From the NCBI RefSeq assembly GCF_012927345.1, contig NZ_JABBGJ010000001.1:186001-250000 (forward strand): DNA of 64,000 nt, given 5' to 3'. Source of the stretch: Paraburkholderia polaris. GTDB taxonomy: Bacteria > Pseudomonadota > Gammaproteobacteria > Burkholderiales > Burkholderiaceae. Position 1 is the stretch's first letter. Each line of letters begins with the position of its first letter. The position numbers and the translations under genes are program-made. Shown in pieces: positions 56,857-64,000 of the stretch. The notes beneath the pieces are model-generated. The model did not search any database. It was not told where the DNA came from and saw only the letters and a list, made by a program, of their open reading frames with translations.

Positions 56857-56960
56857 GCGGAGACGCCGGCGCCGCGCCGCTCGGTTCTTTGCAGACCTGA
56901 TGCGTACGGCTCGCCCAAGAGCGTCGTACCTGTCAAACAGAACTTCATATAGATATCCTG

Positions 56961-58454
56961 ATGAACAAGAAAACTTTCTCGGACTGGCAGAATGAAGCAG
57001 CGGTCCTGAAAATCGAAGGGCGTGCATTCATCGACGGCGCGCTGCGTCACGCGCACAACGAAAGAACCTTCGACTGTGTGAGTCCGATCGATGGTCGCGT
57101 GCTTGCCCAGACTGCCGACTGCGGCCCGGCGGATGTCGACGCGGCCGTGACGGTGGCCCGGCGGGCATTCGACACGCAGGTGTGGGCGGGCATGAACCCC
57201 CGTGATCGTAAGGCCGTGCTGCTGCGCTGGGCTGCATTGATGCGTGAGCATCTCGAGGAGTTGGCTTTGCTCGAGACGCTCGACGCGGGCAAGCCGATCG
57301 GCGACACGACGGCCATCGACATACCGGCGGCTGCGCACTGCGTCGAGTGGTATGCCGAGGCGATCGACAAGATGGGCGGTGAGGTCGTGCCGACCGACCA
57401 TCATCTCGTCGGTCTCGTGACGCGCGAGCCCGTAGGTGTGGTCGCTGCGGTGGTGCCGTGGAACTTTCCGCTCCTGATGGCTGCATGGAAGTTCGCGCCG
57501 GCGCTCGCTGCCGGCAACAGCGTGATTCTTAAGCCATCGGAAAAATCACCACTCACCGCCATTCGCGTCGCCCAATTGGCGTACGAGGCAGGCCTGCCGC
57601 CCGGTGTGTTCAACGTCGTGCCGGGTGGCGCCGAGCCAGGCCGGTTGCTCGCGCTGCATCACAGCGTCGACTGCATCGCGTTCACCGGTTCGACGAGAAC
57701 CGGAAGGCAGATCATGGAATGCGCGGCGCAATCCAACCTGAAGCGCGTATGGCTCGAACTCGGAGGCAAGTCACCGAACATCGTGCTGCCCGATTTCTCC
57801 GATCTCGATCGCGCAGCGAAGGCCGCCGCCGACGCGATCTTCTTCAACATGGGCGAGGTGTGTACGGCGGGCTCGCGGCTCCTCGTGCACCGCGAGATCA
57901 AGGACGCATTCGTCGCGAAGGTGGCGGCCGCTGCACGTGCTTATGAGCCGGGCAATCCGCTCGATCCGGCGGTGACGATGGGACCCATCGTCGATCGTAT
58001 CCAGTTCGAGCGCGTAGCGGCTTATATCGACGCAGGTCGCCAGGAGGGCCGGCTCGTGACAGGAGGCGCGCGCGTCAGGGAGGAAACCGGCGGCTTCTAT
58101 GTCGAACCGACCGTGTTCGAGGTCAAGCCGGATGCGAAAATTGCCCGTGAAGAAATCTTCGGGCCGGTTCTGTCCGTGATCGAGTTCGATCACGTCGACG
58201 AAGCGGTGCACATCGCGAACGACACCGAGTACGGCCTCGCGGCTGCCGTATGGTCTGGCGATCTGACGACTGCGCACGAGGTGGCGAGGCGTCTGCGCGC
58301 AGGAACCGTCTGGATCAACGGCTACGGCGAAGGGGGCGACGACATGAGTTTTCCGTTCGGCGGTTACAAGCAATCGGGCAACGGCCGCGACAAGTCTCTG
58401 CACGCACTCGAGAAATATACGGAGCTGAAGTCGACGATCGTGCGCTTGCGTTAG
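56961..58454 (+). CDS. puuC: Aldehyde dehydrogenase, PuuC-like
   Basis: 497 residues, complete. Catalytic C301 (FNMGEVCTAGSRLLVH) and general base E266 (VWLELGGKSPNIVLPD), with the NAD-site VVPWNFPLLMAAWKFAPALAAGN. The overall sequence, including MNKKTFSDWQ and DDMSFPFGGYKQSGNGRDKSLHALEKYTELKST, matches gamma-glutamyl-gamma-aminobutyraldehyde dehydrogenase PuuC. It oxidises aminoaldehydes to acids. It ends the 50.9-58.5 kb operon, 104 bp after the amidase. A second, partial aldehyde dehydrogenase of another subfamily lies at 63254. Confidence 0.93.
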   Translation: MNKKTFSDWQNEAAVLKIEGRAFIDGALRHAHNERTFDCVSPIDGRVLAQTADCGPADVDAAVTVARRAFDTQVWAGMNPRDRKAVLLRWAALMREHLEELALLETLDAGKPIGDTTAIDIPAAAHCVEWYAEAIDKMGGEVVPTDHHLVGLVTREPVGVVAAVVPWNFPLLMAAWKFAPALAAGNSVILKPSEKSPLTAIRVAQLAYEAGLPPGVFNVVPGGAEPGRLLALHHSVDCIAFTGSTRTGRQIMECAAQSNLKRVWLELGGKSPNIVLPDFSDLDRAAKAAADAIFFNMGEVCTAGSRLLVHREIKDAFVAKVAAAARAYEPGNPLDPAVTMGPIVDRIQFERVAAYIDAGRQEGRLVTGGARVREETGGFYVEPTVFEVKPDAKIAREEIFGPVLSVIEFDHVDEAVHIANDTEYGLAAAVWSGDLTTAHEVARRLRAGTVWINGYGEGGDDMSFPFGGYKQSGNGRDKSLHALEKYTELKSTIVRLR

Positions 58455-58517
58455 GTGCGTCGACTTTCACGTCTCGCGCGACCGCCCCCTTCCCGGTCCT
58501 TTCACGTTTAAAAATCG

Positions 58518-58535
58518 CTTCGGATTTTTCCGAAG
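58518..58535. promoter_or_regulatory. LysR-type box 1, before agmatinase
   Basis: CTTCGG-ATTTTT-CCGAAG, perfect inverted repeat. With the following TGTATTTC and a spaced GCATTTT and GAATTTG it matches the site at 60692. It lies 157 bp before the agmatinase ATG, and may also act as a hairpin after puuC. Confidence 0.65.
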
Positions 58536-58691
58536 TGTATTTCTTGTTTTTGGCATTTTTCCGTTGAATTTGTTTGCCTAGACTCCGTTTCAGATGCACC
58601 ACTCGCTCCTGACAAAGGGCGTTGCTGCAGTAATGGAGAGCGCGGCGCCTCAGCGTCGCACATGGGCGAATAAAACAGGACGGAGGCAATC

Positions 58692-59669
58692 ATGTCTGAA
58701 AACAGCTACGAAACGGGTCGGCTCAATTTGCCGTTTGTGGGAATCTGCACGTTTGCGAAATCCCCATTGTGTCTTGACTGGGACAAGATTGACGCGGACG
58801 TCGCGGTAATGGGTGCGCCCTTCGACTGCGGTACCCAGTGGCGGGCCGGGGCACGCTTCGGCCCGCGGTCGATCCGCGATGCGTCGACGCTGTTCTCGTT
58901 CGGCCACGGCGGCGCATACGACTTCGAAGACGATGTTGTTTATCTGCCTAGCGACGAAGTTCGTATGGTCGATATCGGCGATGCGGACATGGTGCACACC
59001 AACACTGAAAAGAGTCACGCAAACATCGAGTACGGCGTGCGCAAGATCCTGGCGGCGGGCGCCTTGCCAGTGGTGATGGGGGGCGATCACTCGATCAACA
59101 TTCCGTGCATCAACGCGTTCGAAGGTCAGGAGCCGTTTCATATCGTCCATATCGACGCACACCTCGATTTCGTCGATGAGCGTCATGGCGTGCGCCACGG
59201 CCACGGCAATCCGTTGCGTCGTGCCGCGGAAAAAAGCGTGGTGTCGGGCATGACGCAGATCGGCATTCGCAACGTGTCGTCGACTGCACGCGAAGGTTAT
59301 GCACAGGCCCGCGAGATGGGCTCCGACATTATTTCGGTGCGCGATCTCCGGCGCCTCGGCATCCAGGGTGTGCTGGACCGCATCCCGAAGGGCGTGCGCT
59401 ATTACCTGACGATCGACATCGACGGTTTCGATCCGTCGATTGCGCCGGGTACGGGCACACCCAGCCACGGCGGCCTGCTGTATTACGAAGGACTCGAGCT
59501 GTTCGCGGGCCTCGCCGAACAGGGTGACGTGATTGGAATCGACCTCGTGGAAGTTGCCCCTGATTACGACCACTCGGGCTCGACTTCAATTCTTGCGGCG
59601 CAATTGCTGTTGAACACCATCGGCCGTGTCATGCATCAACGCAAGGTCAAACGAAATCTTTCCCGCTAG
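58692..59669 (+). CDS. speB: Agmatinase/ureohydrolase family protein
   Basis: 325 residues from ATG 58692 with GGAGG upstream. The binuclear Mn site is complete: H133 (GGDHSI), D155, H157 and D159 (IDAHLDF), D242 and D244 (IDIDGFDPS). Ureohydrolases split agmatine, guanidinobutyrate or guanidinopropionate to urea and an amine or amino acid. The loop DAHLDFVDERHGVRHGHGNPLRRA differs from E. coli SpeB, so guanidino-acid substrates are possible. Genes around it catabolise amines and aldehydes. It has its own promoter region with LysR box 1. Confidence 0.88.
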   Translation: MSENSYETGRLNLPFVGICTFAKSPLCLDWDKIDADVAVMGAPFDCGTQWRAGARFGPRSIRDASTLFSFGHGGAYDFEDDVVYLPSDEVRMVDIGDADMVHTNTEKSHANIEYGVRKILAAGALPVVMGGDHSINIPCINAFEGQEPFHIVHIDAHLDFVDERHGVRHGHGNPLRRAAEKSVVSGMTQIGIRNVSSTAREGYAQAREMGSDIISVRDLRRLGIQGVLDRIPKGVRYYLTIDIDGFDPSIAPGTGTPSHGGLLYYEGLELFAGLAEQGDVIGIDLVEVAPDYDHSGSTSILAAQLLLNTIGRVMHQRKVKRNLSR

Positions 59670-59749
59670 ACGGGATCCTTCTGCGCCGCGTGAGCGCGCT
59701 TGCCGGTCAGACTCGTCGTGGATCGGAAGCGCGCAGAGTGCGGCGGGCG

Positions 59750-60673
59750 CTATTTGCTGCTGCGCGTGGCGCGGCTCACTTCCTTGGCCGCAGCCCGCAA
59801 CTGGTTGCAAAAGGCCTGTACGACCCGTGCCGATTCACCCCCCTTGCGCGTGATGATCTGAAAGTCCAGATGGGTCGCATAGTGCCCGGGATCGATGCGG
59901 GCCAACAAACCGCTATCCACCCACGGCTGGGCATAGTGCGGCGGTAGAAAGCCGATGTAGTTGCCGGACAGAATCAGCATGGCCCGGCCTTCAACGTTGT
60001 CGACGGAGGCCGCGGCTTCCGGCATGCGCAGCAACTTCAATTCCTGGCTACCAAGATATGCGCGCGCCGCCAGCCGCTGTTTGCTGAGCAGCGAAACAGG
60101 AACCCTACCGCTCGCCCGTTCGTGCAACGGATGGGTCGACGCACAGTAGAGCCCTTGTTCCTCACGATAGAGCGGCAAATAATCGAGGCCAGGGATCTGC
60201 GCGGGAAACGGCCCCACGGCGAGATGCAGACGACCGTCCAGCACGTGCTGCTCCATGCTGCCGGGCGTGTCGATCTGCACATGCAGGCGGACTTCCGGCG
60301 CCATCTGGCCGAACTCGCGAATCGCTATCGGCAGAGGCGAGTCCTTGTCGGTCAGGGTCGCTTCGATCATGCCGAAGCGCAACACGCCAGAAAGCTGATT
60401 GCGCAGTGCACCGGCTTCCATCTGAAACGTGTCGACCGCGCCGAGTAGACGCTGCGCGGCGGCGTGCAGTTCCGCACCTTCTTCAGTGAGCCGGAAACCG
60501 GCGCGTCCGCGTTCGCATAGCCGCAACCCGAGTCGCGTCTCCAGTTGCGACATGTATTCGCTGATGCTCGATGCGCCGATGTTGAGAATGGGCTGCGCAG
60601 CGGCGAAGCCGCCGCATCGCACGATGGTTTCGAAGATCCGCAATAACTTAAGATCCGTGTCCTGAACTTGCAT
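59750..60673 (-). CDS. LysR-family regulator (LysR1)
   Basis: 307 residues: winged helix DTDLKLLRIFETIVRCGGFAAAQPILNIGASSISEYMSQLETRLGLRLCERGRAGFRLTEEG, then a sensor domain. It is closely similar along its length to the regulator at 62046-62987 (same VRCGGF, CERGR-GFRLTE and ILILSG-YIGFLP blocks), so the two are duplicates. It is divergent from the LivK-like gene and convergent with agmatinase. LysR box 2 lies 19 bp from its start, as expected for autoregulation. Confidence 0.9.
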   Translation of the reverse strand: MQVQDTDLKLLRIFETIVRCGGFAAAQPILNIGASSISEYMSQLETRLGLRLCERGRAGFRLTEEGAELHAAAQRLLGAVDTFQMEAGALRNQLSGVLRFGMIEATLTDKDSPLPIAIREFGQMAPEVRLHVQIDTPGSMEQHVLDGRLHLAVGPFPAQIPGLDYLPLYREEQGLYCASTHPLHERASGRVPVSLLSKQRLAARAYLGSQELKLLRMPEAAASVDNVEGRAMLILSGNYIGFLPPHYAQPWVDSGLLARIDPGHYATHLDFQIITRKGGESARVVQAFCNQLRAAAKEVSRATRSSK

Positions 60674-60691
60674 CGTGCCGCCTCTCGATTA

Positions 60692-60709
60692 CTTCGGGAA
60701 TTTCCGAAA
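60692..60709. promoter_or_regulatory. LysR-type box 2, between LysR1 and livK-like gene
   Basis: CTTCGG-GAATTT-CCGAAA, followed by TGTATTTC and later GCATTTT and GAATTTG as at 58518-58573. It sits in the divergent intergenic region, the classical position of a LysR autoregulatory site. Confidence 0.65.
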
Positions 60710-60897
60710 TGTATTTCATCAATGGTGCATTTTATTGGGGAATTTGGCTACACAGAATTGCTGTCAACCCCACTGTCCGGATCGCGAACGAGCCGTCAGG
60801 ACGGAAGGGGCTACGCGATGTTATCTGTGCCCACACCGGTGAGATTCGCCCCCTCGGCGACCACACGGTTTGGCGCATCACACGAGGTGAGGAGAGC

Positions 60898-62043
60898 ATG
60901 ATGAAGAAGCCCTACGCAGGTGCGAGCTGGTTGACAGCAGTCGCTTTGAGCATGATCTCTCTGAGCGCGACGGCCGGCGATCAGGTCGTCAAGATCGGTT
61001 TGACGGGGCCGTTGACCGGCCCGCAGGCTGCCATCGGCAAGGACGACGAAAACGGCGTGAGAATGGCGATCGAGCGCCTGAATGCCGAGGGTCTCGTGAT
61101 CGGTGGTCAGAAGACACGCTTTGAACTGGTCTCACAGGATGACGCCGCCGACCCGCGTACCGGCATGACGGTCGCACAAAGCCTGGTGGACGCGAACGTC
61201 AAGGTCATTTTCGGGCCTTTCAATTCCGGCGTTGCGATTCCGATCTCGAACCTCGTGAACGTCTCGGGCATCGTGATGGCGACCGTCGCGTCGAATCCGT
61301 CGATCACGCAGCACGGCTATCCGTTCGTGTTTCGTATCTCCGCAAGCGATACGCAACTTGGCAGCCGGATGGGGGAATTTGCAGCGAAGCAACTGAAGGT
61401 CAAGCGCATTGCCGTAATTGACGATCGCACTGCGTACGGCCAGGGCGTCGCCGACGAGTTCGTCAACGCGGCTAAAGCCAACGGCATCGAGATCGTCGAT
61501 CGTGAATATACGACCGACAAGGCGACCGACTTCGTGTCGATTCTCACGCACGTCAAGGGTGCGAACGCGGAAGGAATCTTCTACGGCGGCTACTACGCAC
61601 AGGCTGGCGCGCTGCGCAAACAGATGAAGCGCCTCGCGATGAATGGCTACCTGCTGGGCGGCGACGCCATGTGCAATGCTGAACTGGCGAAACTCGGCGG
61701 CGATGCGGTCGATACGCGCGTGTATTGTCCGCAAGGCGGCCCCGTGCTCGATCAGACACCAGAAGGCCGGCGGTTCAAGGCGGACTACAAGCAGCGCTTT
61801 CATACCGATCCGCTGACCTACAGCGCTGCCTTGTACGATGGCGTGAACATCGTCGCGCAAGCGATGACGAAGGCCAATTCGATCGAACCGGCTCAATACC
61901 GTGCTGCGCTGGCGAACATCGATTCTCGCGGTGTTTCCGGCCACTATCGGTTCGACAGGAATCGCGATCTCACGGATTCTCCGATCACCATCTATAACTA
62001 TCGAAATGGCGAGCCGACACCCCTTGCGTCTGCACAACCCTAG
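60898..62043 (+). CDS. LivK-like branched-chain amino-acid ABC substrate-binding protein
   Basis: 381 residues from ATG 60898; ATG 60901 has the better 6-nt gap to AGGAG. Signal peptide to SATAG. Type I periplasmic binding fold: VVKIGLTGPLTGPQAAIGKDDENGVRMAIERLN, DDAADPRTGMTVAQSLVD, GPFNSGVAIPISNLV, AVIDDRTAYGQGVADEFV and YDGVNIVAQAM. It binds an amino acid or related molecule. No livHMGF permease or ATPase genes are nearby, so it is the second orphan binding protein in this block. Divergent from LysR1 and end-to-end (2 bp) with LysR2. Confidence 0.9.
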   Translation: MMKKPYAGASWLTAVALSMISLSATAGDQVVKIGLTGPLTGPQAAIGKDDENGVRMAIERLNAEGLVIGGQKTRFELVSQDDAADPRTGMTVAQSLVDANVKVIFGPFNSGVAIPISNLVNVSGIVMATVASNPSITQHGYPFVFRISASDTQLGSRMGEFAAKQLKVKRIAVIDDRTAYGQGVADEFVNAAKANGIEIVDREYTTDKATDFVSILTHVKGANAEGIFYGGYYAQAGALRKQMKRLAMNGYLLGGDAMCNAELAKLGGDAVDTRVYCPQGGPVLDQTPEGRRFKADYKQRFHTDPLTYSAALYDGVNIVAQAMTKANSIEPAQYRAALANIDSRGVSGHYRFDRNRDLTDSPITIYNYRNGEPTPLASAQP

Positions 62044-62045
62044 GC

Positions 62046-62987
62046 TTACCCCATGCGTTCCGACTGCGCGATCTTACGGTAGCTTTCCATCAGGTCGATC
62101 ATGAACACCTGCAGGATGGTAGGGGGCACGGAAGCCCGCCGTATGATCGCGCAAAACGGCCACTGGGTGCCGAATTGATCCGGACGTATCTGGTGCATCT
62201 CGCCGCGCGCGATCCATCGGGCGGCGTAGTGGGTCGGCAAAAATCCGATGTATGCCCCCGATAGAATGAGGATGGCCTGCGCCTCGATATTGTCGACGGT
62301 TGCGGCGGCTTTACTCACTTTGAGCATTTGAAGGTCGTGCTGCTGCAGATAGCCTCGCGCTACAACACGGCTGGACGCGATAGCCTGTTCAAGCGTGAGA
62401 TCGGTCGGCGAGCTGCGCGCGAGCGGGTGACTCTTTCCGCAATATAGGCCGTCCGGTTCGCAATAGAGATCGGTGTAGGTCAGCCCCGGCACGTGGAGCG
62501 GGAAATGCCCGACGGCGATGTGCAGCCGGCCATCCAGCACACGCTCTTCCAGTTCGGCAGGCGTGCCGACGTAAACATCCAGATGCACGTCGTGCCCCCT
62601 CGACACGAACGCTTGCAGCGCCTGCGGCAGCGGCGAGGCCGAGTCGGTCACCGTGTTGTCGATGATGCCCAGATACAGCTTGCCCGAGATGTGCTTTTTT
62701 AGCGCGTCGGTATCCACACAGAAGCTCTCTACCGCCACCTGCAGTCGCTGCGCCGCCTCGTAAGTCGCCACGCCGTGTTCGGTCAGGCGAAATCCGCTCC
62801 GCCCCCGCTCGCAAAGCTTGAGTCCCAGGCGCGTTTCGAGCGTCGTCATCTGCTCGCTGATGGTCGACTGGCTGACGTTCAGGGTCGCCTGGGCGGCGGA
62901 AAAACCGCCGCACCGCACCACCGTCATGAAAACCCTCAGTAGTTTGAGGTCCACGTCCTGCAACTGGATCACGGTCGTTGCTCCCAT
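62046..62987 (-). CDS. LysR-family regulator (LysR2)
   Basis: 313 residues and a sister of the regulator at 59750-60673, with VDLKLLRVFMTVVRCGGFSAAQATLNVSQSTISEQMTTLETRLGLKLCERGRSGFRLTEHG at the N-terminus. It is divergent from the partial aldehyde dehydrogenase across 266 bp, with LysR box 3 only 12 bp from its start. The two regulators probably arose by duplication together with their target promoters and could respond to related effectors. Confidence 0.9.
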   Translation of the reverse strand: MGATTVIQLQDVDLKLLRVFMTVVRCGGFSAAQATLNVSQSTISEQMTTLETRLGLKLCERGRSGFRLTEHGVATYEAAQRLQVAVESFCVDTDALKKHISGKLYLGIIDNTVTDSASPLPQALQAFVSRGHDVHLDVYVGTPAELEERVLDGRLHIAVGHFPLHVPGLTYTDLYCEPDGLYCGKSHPLARSSPTDLTLEQAIASSRVVARGYLQQHDLQMLKVSKAAATVDNIEAQAILILSGAYIGFLPTHYAARWIARGEMHQIRPDQFGTQWPFCAIIRRASVPPTILQVFMIDLMESYRKIAQSERMG

Positions 62988-62998
62988 TGCGCCGCTTG

Positions 62999-63016
62999 CT
63001 TCGGTATTCCCGATAT
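62999..63016. promoter_or_regulatory. LysR-type box 3 (degenerate), between LysR2 and aldehyde dehydrogenase
   Basis: CTTCGG-TATTC-CCGATA: the left arm is identical to boxes 1 and 2 and the right arm is CCGAT with a spacer one base shorter. It lies 12 bp from the LysR2 start, where box 2 lies relative to LysR1. Confidence 0.45.
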
Positions 63017-63253
63017 GAACATCTGATTCACGTGATTTTTACCTCCCGACATGTCGTCCATAGTCTCCCTAAACGCCGTGTTGCCACAAGGCGCGTTTAT
63101 ATCGATGGACCCCCGGTCGTTTTTGAACGGCTGAACCTGTGGGCTACAACGCAGGATCCGTGGATAAACGTGGCAGGAACAGGCGGACCTATCGGCACGA
63201 AACCGGCCCATGAGAGGCCGAATAGCAGTCAATCCGTAAGACAGGAGACAATG

Positions 63254-64000
63254 ATGGACAAGGTCGTACAAAATTACCTGGAGAAGTTCGGCATCCGGGA
63301 AGAGACGCAGCGCTTTCTTACCAAACCGCAGAAAATGTTTATTGGCGGCGCGTGGGTGCCGCAAGACGGCCGCGAATCCTGCGCGGTACTTGAACCGTCT
63401 ACCGCGGGCGTGATCACGCACATTCCCTTGGGCACGACCGCCGATCTCGATCGAGCGGTCGAGGCTGCCCGCAAGCAATTCGACGGCGGACCGTGGCGAA
63501 AGCTCAAACCGCTTGAGCGCGAACGGCTGCTGCATCGTCTCGCCGATCTGATCGAAGCGAACGCAACGGAGTTGGCCGAGATCGAATCGATCGACGTAGG
63601 CAAGTCTGTCGCCAATGCGCGTGACGTCGACATACAAGGCACGATCGATACCTTCCGCTATTTTGCCGGCTGGGCTTCGAAACTCCACGGCCGCACGGTA
63701 GAACCCTCGCTGCCTGGTGACTATGTTGCCTACACGCGCAAGGAACCGATCGGCGTGGTCGGCGTCATCGTGCCGTGGAACTTCCCTCTGCAAACCATGG
63801 CGTGGAAAGTGGCGGCCGCGCTCGCTGCCGGTTGTACGACCGTGATCAAGCCCGCGGAACTCACGTCGCTGTCCACACTTCGCTTTGCGGAGTTAGTGCA
63901 CGAGGCCGGAATTCCGGACGGTGTGGTGAACGTCATAACGGGGCGAGGGCGTGAAATTGGCGCGGCTATGGCCGCTCATCCGGGCATCGACAAGATTACG
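63254..64000 (+). CDS. Aldehyde dehydrogenase, 5' part
   Basis: The frame is open to the window end, giving about 249 residues from ATG 63254 (AGGAG, 6-nt gap; ATG 63251 adjacent). LTKPQKMFIGGAWVPQDGRESCAVLEPSTAG and the NAD-site motif IGVVGVIVPWNFPLQTMAWKVAAALAAGCTTVIKPAE identify the family. The catalytic Cys and Glu lie beyond the window. The sequence is betaine-aldehyde/aminobutyraldehyde-like and distinct from PuuC at 56961. It is divergent from LysR2 and probably regulated by it. Confidence 0.92.
   Translation, partial: MDKVVQNYLEKFGIREETQRFLTKPQKMFIGGAWVPQDGRESCAVLEPSTAGVITHIPLGTTADLDRAVEAARKQFDGGPWRKLKPLERERLLHRLADLIEANATELAEIESIDVGKSVANARDVDIQGTIDTFRYFAGWASKLHGRTVEPSLPGDYVAYTRKEPIGVVGVIVPWNFPLQTMAWKVAAALAAGCTTVIKPAELTSLSTLRFAELVHEAGIPDGVVNVITGRGREIGAAMAAHPGIDKIT

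Overview
The window looks like chromosomal DNA of a Burkholderiaceae member, most likely Paraburkholderia, Burkholderia or Caballeronia. The base composition is GC-rich, LysR regulators are abundant, and it carries a DUF3138-type porin, an oxlT-oxc-frc oxalate operon, a homodimeric AceE and a fused indolepyruvate:ferredoxin oxidoreductase, all typical of that family. This is inference from gene content; there is no rRNA marker. I saw no tRNA, rRNA, CRISPR array or intact insertion sequence. Gene density is normal and the content is catabolic and accessory.

Region 1 (1-1722): the 3' half of an indolepyruvate:ferredoxin oxidoreductase, cut by the window edge. Region 2 (about 1.9-19.1 kb) is the most interesting part. 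It is a dedicated peptide-scavenging locus: a TonB-dependent receptor, a private TonB-ExbB-ExbD-ExbD energiser, an MFS carrier, two paralogous D-aminopeptidase/MlrB-like serine hydrolases, an M81 (MlrC-like) metallopeptidase, a dipeptide epimerase and an AceE paralogue. A histidine kinase gene and its probable partner response regulator gene lie about 9.5 kb apart, the regulator at the right edge. A 23-bp motif (TTG-N3-CA-N8-ACAAAG) lies in front of all five transcription units (receptor, kinase, M81, tonB, regulator). In three of them a -10-like hexamer follows exactly 17 bp later, the layout of a promoter activated by an OmpR-family regulator. Proposed flow: outer-membrane uptake, MFS import, cytoplasmic hydrolysis and epimerisation, then 2-oxoacid oxidation. 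Next door (19.2-21.6 kb) a D-amino-acid dehydrogenase-like gene and ridA face an XRE-cupin regulator across a 13-bp-arm palindrome.

Region 3 (21.6-31 kb) holds a beta-propeller/regulator/DUF899/DUF2182 group, a sterol-desaturase-like enzyme with a secreted YncE-like propeller, a zinc-ribbon protein, TerC, NhaR, TerB and DUF2322. Region 4 (31-39.2 kb) holds a LysR/aldo-keto reductase pair, a CoA-transferase/enoyl-CoA hydratase/MFS operon with a LysR gene, a MerR/SoxR-like gene remnant with an intact operator, a lipocalin-like gene and an isochorismatase-like hydrolase. Region 5 (39.3-49.3 kb) holds a MarR-ClC chloride channel operon, an HPP-CBS membrane protein, the oxalate operon (oxlT, oxc, frc) and an RraA-type aldolase with a clear terminator.

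Region 6 (49.4-64 kb) begins at a truncated L-idonate 5-dehydrogenase gene and carries a polyamine/guanidino-compound catabolic block: a LuxR regulator, a PotF-like binding protein, a DUF3138 porin, a PuuB-like oxidase, a cupin, an amidase, PuuC, agmatinase, two sister LysR regulators, a LivK-like binding protein and a second aldehyde dehydrogenase cut by the window end. A TTCGG-N6-CCGAA element recurs in front of agmatinase, livK/LysR1 and, in degenerate form, the last aldehyde dehydrogenase/LysR2, suggesting a small LysR regulon.
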